The notes under the pieces: generated by a model | Databases searched by the model: none | Told to the model about the DNA's origin: nothing | The model's input: the letters and a program-made list of their open reading frames with translations, nothing else | Shown here: positions 59,845 to 64,000 of the stretch, piece by piece | Layout: each line of letters opens with the position of its first letter | Position numbering within the stretch: position 1 is the first letter of the stretch | Assembly (NCBI GenBank): GCA_941918925.1 | Contig: OW799233.1 | Location: 30,076,421-30,140,420, forward strand | Origin: Phyto melanocephala | Lineage: Eukaryota; Arthropoda; Insecta; Diptera; Rhinophoridae | Length of the DNA stretch: 64,000 nt | Direction of reading: 5' to 3' | Made by a program: the position numbers and the translations under genes

Positions 59845-60429
59845 AAACAAGTAAGAGTGCTATATTCGGCCGTGCCGAATCTTATATACCCTTTACAACG
59901 TTTGTTTGTATCACATCATCTCATTAATATAAAATATGTACATACATATAAAAAACATACATACATAAAAACATCCCAACAGACATTTTTGTATAAAGGT
60001 TTAAAAAAATAAATACAAAAAAAAATTGTTTTTTTTATCTCAGCTGGGATTCGATGCCACGTTCACTCTGACCAGTGTAATACGTTTGTATGTTGTTGTG
60101 GTTGTGAAAAAAAAAACAAGGTGGTCGTGGTTTTTTCCTCATATCTCAGTTGTTTATGTAAATTTTTTTTTGATTTTCAATACCGATCTGCTCCCGAATA
60201 TATTTAATATTTTAATATCTAACGCGGGCCTTGGTGATGTCGAGGGGCTTCTAAAAGTTGATTTCAATACACACACCGACAGACAGACATATAGAGCTCA
60301 ATCAACTCTCTTAAGCTTTCAGAAAATATATACTCAATGAGATCGAAAATGCAAATTGTAGAAATTTTACACGGAATGACAAACCTATATTTACCCTTTT
60401 TCACTTTTGTGTGAAGGGTATAAAAATAA
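59845..60429 (+). mobile_element. Family B repeat, copy B6
   Basis: Plus-strand copy. Head AAACAAGTAAGAGTGCTATA with intact TTCGGC...GCCGAA hairpin, TATATACCCTTTACAACG, T/A-rich tract, then the tRNA-promoter-like cassette in its normal orientation (CTCAGCTGGGATTCGATGCC on this strand), GGTGGTCGTGG block, short GACAGACAGAC tract, and tail hairpin ending GTGAAGGGTATAAAAA. It is the cleanest small copy for defining family B. Confidence 0.82.
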
Positions 60430-62450
60430 ATCTTGTAGATAATGATTTTATTTTTTATATAAATAAATGTGGGCAAATCATTCGTATTCGAAAAATTTAG
60501 CTCAAAATTATTTACACGATATTGGAGTTTATAGTGTGCAAATACTGTAATTTATTCACTCTACTAATTATAGTTCCAATATAATTTATTTAGATCTGAA
60601 ATTCAAAAGATATTATTTATTTAATTGTACACTTATATTATGCCAACTTTTCCAGTTCTGCTTTAAACAATTGTGTTCATATAGAAACACATGTAGAACA
60701 TTTAGCAAATTTGAATGCTTCAAGACTTCATAAACATGTAAAGTTATTGGAATATCTTATTTTATTTATTCACTCGTATTTAGACAGTAATATTACTTTC
60801 TCCGTTATTAAAGCAAAGTCCTTCACATTAATGAGATATATGTCAAATTCTTGACATAAATGATATTAATGTCTACAAAGAATGTAAATAATGTTTATTT
60901 GTAGGGTATTTTAATAGTTATTATTTAAACGCAATTATTTTTTTCTTGTGGTCAAAATATACATAACTACAACAAATATAATTATACGTCTACTAAAATT
61001 TAACACAAACTGGCAGCCCAAATATTTCTTTACAGATTACACTTAACCCCATATCGACTTACATTTGACTATTAAAACTATACAGTAAAAGTTTTTTGGC
61101 CAGCATCGAAAAAGTAAAGAAGAAGAAGAAAAAAAAATGCCATAAACCAAAAAGAATTTTCTCATTAAGTAAAATATTTTCCTTGAATGAAAATACATAA
61201 GCCACAATATTTGTGGTTGAGTTCAACAAAGAAGCAAAGGAACTGTGGAATGAGAAAAATAATTTGTTTAGTAAGAGTTCACATAAATGAAATACACAAT
61301 AGAATAGTTAGCATACCTTTCTTGTTTCTATTTTTGAAAAACCAGCATACTATGAATTATTTTTTATGATAACGTGAATGTTTGCATTATGCTTAGACAT
61401 CAACAGCTGTGTATGTGTATGCTACATATATCGTAAGATACTAATTCAAGTTATTTAGGAAACGTTATGAATAACTAAACTTAAACGCTTAAATATGCTT
61501 TGGTTTTCCGTTTCTTATTATTGTTAATTATTGTTCAGACATCTACTTGTATTATCTCAGTTGCATAAAACTCACTTAGAGATTCTCATCACACACTGCC
61601 TGTTATAAAGAATAAATATTTACTTCGTACGAAAGGTGGCACTTTGTAGATTTTGCAGACTGCAAACAAAGTAATATTTAAGTATTTAAGGACTATTTTT
61701 ATTATATTGTGCTTGCCATGATTCTTTGTTTTTTGGAAAACAAAATAAAAATTTGCGCTTTGTCTAAATAGAATAGCACATCACTGCTTGATCTAAGGTA
61801 CGAATCAAAATGAGAATAAAAAATTTTACAGAGGCGGTTAAATATTTAAGTTTGCCGTGGTCATGTTTATTAATCGATCTTTGATGCTTAATCATGGCGA
61901 CGATATAAAACTTGGGGTTTAAGTTTTGTTTTTTGAATTTTTGTACACTAAACGTCGTTGCTCTAAAAAATTCAGCTATGTGATTTTATTTTCAGTTTTC
62001 AGGAGAGCCAAAAAATAATAGTTTTATTATGTTTACTCTGCTGTATAACACTGACACATAAATACTCAATTTTGAACTAGATATTGAAACGAGATATCCT
62101 TAAACAGTTTGGTTAAAAAAGTAAATGTTCAAAATTTTTCAATTAAACAAAATACAAAAATTCTAACGGCTAATAACATCATAAGAGCAACGTACGCACT
62201 TTTCCACTATACACTAATATTCCTTAAGATTGAATAGAACTTGTTTTCAAATTCCATTTTCAGTTGTATATTTTAATGCATTAAACAAGATGATTGCGAT
62301 TATTGCTATGAAATCGTTATTATATGGATAATTTGTTATTGTTTTATTTTCCGGTCGTGGAAAGACTCAAATAGGCCACAAGTTGATTTTAAAGAGTTTA
62401 TTCCTTTAAGAATAAAACTCAGAGCAGGTGGTTGATTTTTTTAAAAAACA
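60430..62450. other. A+T-rich intergenic, no gene recognised
   Basis: No frame with a recognisable motif and no element ends seen. Confidence 0.5.
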
Positions 62451-62454
62451 GATA

Positions 62455-62745
62455 TCCATCACTACGTTGGGCCAAAAGTTTGATAACCGAATCATCTTAA
62501 GAAATGGACCTGTAAATTTGCCACCTTCTTAGTGTGATTTATCAACTATGAACTACTTTTTTGTGGGAACACGTCAAATGTCTAGTCTATACTGATAAAC
62601 CAGCAACGATTAATATTTAAGAAGCCAACTTAATATGAAATAAGACCGTGTATACTTAAAAAAAATTGTGAAAAATTGGACGGGCAGGATGGCGTTTACA
62701 AGGCTCTATAGGAGGACATCTGCCTCTATACACTCTATACTATTG
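62455..62745 (+). pseudogene. DD41D transposase C-terminal fragment, old
   Basis: TLGQKFDNRIILRNGPVNLP followed by PS, a stop, then CDLSTMNYFF matches SKFGDKLISRNGPVNWPPRSCDLTPLDYFLW of the 1292 copy, with Asn replacing the third Asp. Further pieces (CLVYTDKPATIN, then KLDGQDGVYK-like in other frames) follow to the degraded C-terminus near 62740. Stops, shifts and substitutions mark an old insertion. Its nucleotide similarity to the 1292 copy is still clear, so it belongs to the same subfamily. Confidence 0.82.
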
Positions 62746-63268
62746 TTGTCAAAAAAGTAAAAAAAATTAAATACTGAAACGAAAACAAAATTTTCAAATT
62801 TAAAGCGAATTCAATAAACTTTGAAACTGCTCTTTTATATATAATCTTCTTAATATGGAAACAAAGATCATATTTTCCATCCCTGCCTAAATAAATGAAA
62901 CCAAAACTCATTGAACAAAGTTTGAAACAACTCTTTTCGATGATCTGTCGAGACAAAACTATTCTGTGAATGTGCTTTGGAATAGATTTGACGCCTCTTT
63001 ATTTATATTCGAGGGAAGTTCTCAAAGGTTAGACCTATTTATTCGATTTTGTAAGTTAAAAAAACTAATAATAATAATAATATAAACAAAAATAATTGAT
63101 ACGTATTATTTTTGTTAATAAATAAAAAAAATATTTTCATATATATATTTGGACGCTATTGCCATTTTTTGTGTTTTAGTACTTGTCGGCACGTCAAATA
63201 TCTCAAGGTTGAGCACATTTTTTTTTCAGTTTTCTACTAGAAACTGGCTAAAAAATTTGAAACACTCA
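62746..63268. other. A+T-rich intergenic, no feature recognised
   Basis: Short (AAT)n run near 63066-63082. No gene. Confidence 0.45.
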
Positions 63269-63481
63269 GGGCCATTATAACAATTTGCCGTTAGTTAAAG
63301 ATAGGATTTTTTGTGCCCAATAAATAGTTTTGCATTATTACAACTTCCATTTTTCATTGTTATTATTTATAATAATAATATTTTATGAATAAAAAAATAA
63401 TAAATGAAGGCTTTGTAATGCAAAGCCATTTATTGGTTCGACAAAATCCTGCCTTTAAATGGCAAGTTGTAATAATGGCCC
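63269..63481. mobile_element. 213-bp MITE with ~21-bp inverted ends
   Basis: GGGCCATTATAACAATTTGCC is mirrored by GGCAAGTTGTAATAATGGCCC with two mismatches. The A+T-rich interior contains further short palindromes (TGCATTATTACAA, TTGTAATGCA). A related end is present at 23100. Target duplication not resolved. Confidence 0.8.
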
Positions 63482-64000
63482 ATAATATTTTAAGCTTTTT
63501 TTCTTTTAAGTCATGGAAAACTAAAAGTATAAGAACTTTTGTTTACTAGTATCGGGTACGACGTTGTCTTAATTTATTATTAAACCTACACATAAAAAAA
63601 AGATGCATGCTTTGCATGTTTGTCGTTAATATTAATTAAATTTCCTAATTATTTTTGATTACTATTGTTTATGTAAACCCAATTAAAATATAGTAAATGC
63701 ATCCATTATTCTTAGATTTATCATTGTATGAATTTGATCTGTTGTTCTTCTTCTGGCTCCCTCTCTATTAGTCATTCTCAGCTTATAAACTAACATAAGT
63801 ATGTGTTAAACAAATAATAATTAATTGCGGTTAATGGTTTAATTTACGAATGTTTTTGTATATTTTTATATGTATGTATACATACTCATACATAAATACA
63901 TACACACATACAAACATTTAATTATATCTACATAAATAGCAACATTTTTGAACTTTTGTGGTTATATTGGTTTTTCTTGGTATATACGCATGTATATATG
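63482..64000. other. A+T-rich intergenic to window edge
   Basis: TATGTATGTATA/CATACATA tracts near 63870-63920. No gene. Confidence 0.5.

Noticed and set aside
1..64000. Search for host protein-coding genes with exons and splice sites
   Set aside because: No exon-like run outside transposable elements could be supported; small exons cannot be excluded without transcript data.

Overview
The window is a TE-rich, A+T-rich piece of an insect nuclear genome. The kinds of elements present suggest a higher fly, perhaps a calyptrate: rosa-like DD41D mariners, a Ty3/gypsy element, and mini-me/DINE-like repeats carrying (GTCY)n tracts. The species assignment is inference. I find no convincing host protein-coding gene, no tRNA or rRNA gene that I can name, and no prokaryotic features. 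Every recognisable protein comes from a transposable element.

Layout: 1-832 Tc1-like (DD34E) pseudogene; 1179-2099 a 921-bp DD41D element with 183-bp snap-back ends and a TA duplication; 3348-4440 piggyBac-like remnant with one TTAA/CCC end (minus strand); 10115-14709 an intact-looking Ty3/gypsy retrotransposon (minus strand) with 204-bp LTRs that look identical and a GGTAT target duplication; 16.4-19.2 kb three decayed DD41D fragments; 20.9-23.0, 28.8-33.2 and 42.2-44.9 kb copies of a large interspersed repeat, 'family A'; 15.3, 28.4, 39.8, 49.4, 55.1 and 59.8 kb copies of a related repeat, 'family B'; 37.2-37.9 kb non-LTR reverse-transcriptase remnant; 38.2 kb a 235-bp DD41D deletion derivative; 49.7, 54.4 and 62.5 kb more DD41D fragments; 57369-58678 a nearly complete DD41D transposon with one small coding deletion. 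Several short inverted-repeat (MITE-like) elements are scattered between.

Two themes stand out. First, at least nine independent pieces of DD41D (rosa-like) transposons are present, of clearly different ages and in different states of decay, including a snap-back rearrangement and deletion derivatives. Second, families A and B share a head (a short TTCGGC/GCCGAA hairpin followed by TATACCC) and a tail (a hairpin followed by GGGTATAAAAA), but carry different cargo. Family A carries a DD41D-derived MITE and, in one copy, a 7.6-copy tandem array of a 287/288-bp unit. Family B carries a tRNA-promoter-like cassette next to a T-rich tract, and in one copy this central segment is inverted. The remaining DNA is A+T-rich intergenic sequence in which I see no supportable gene.
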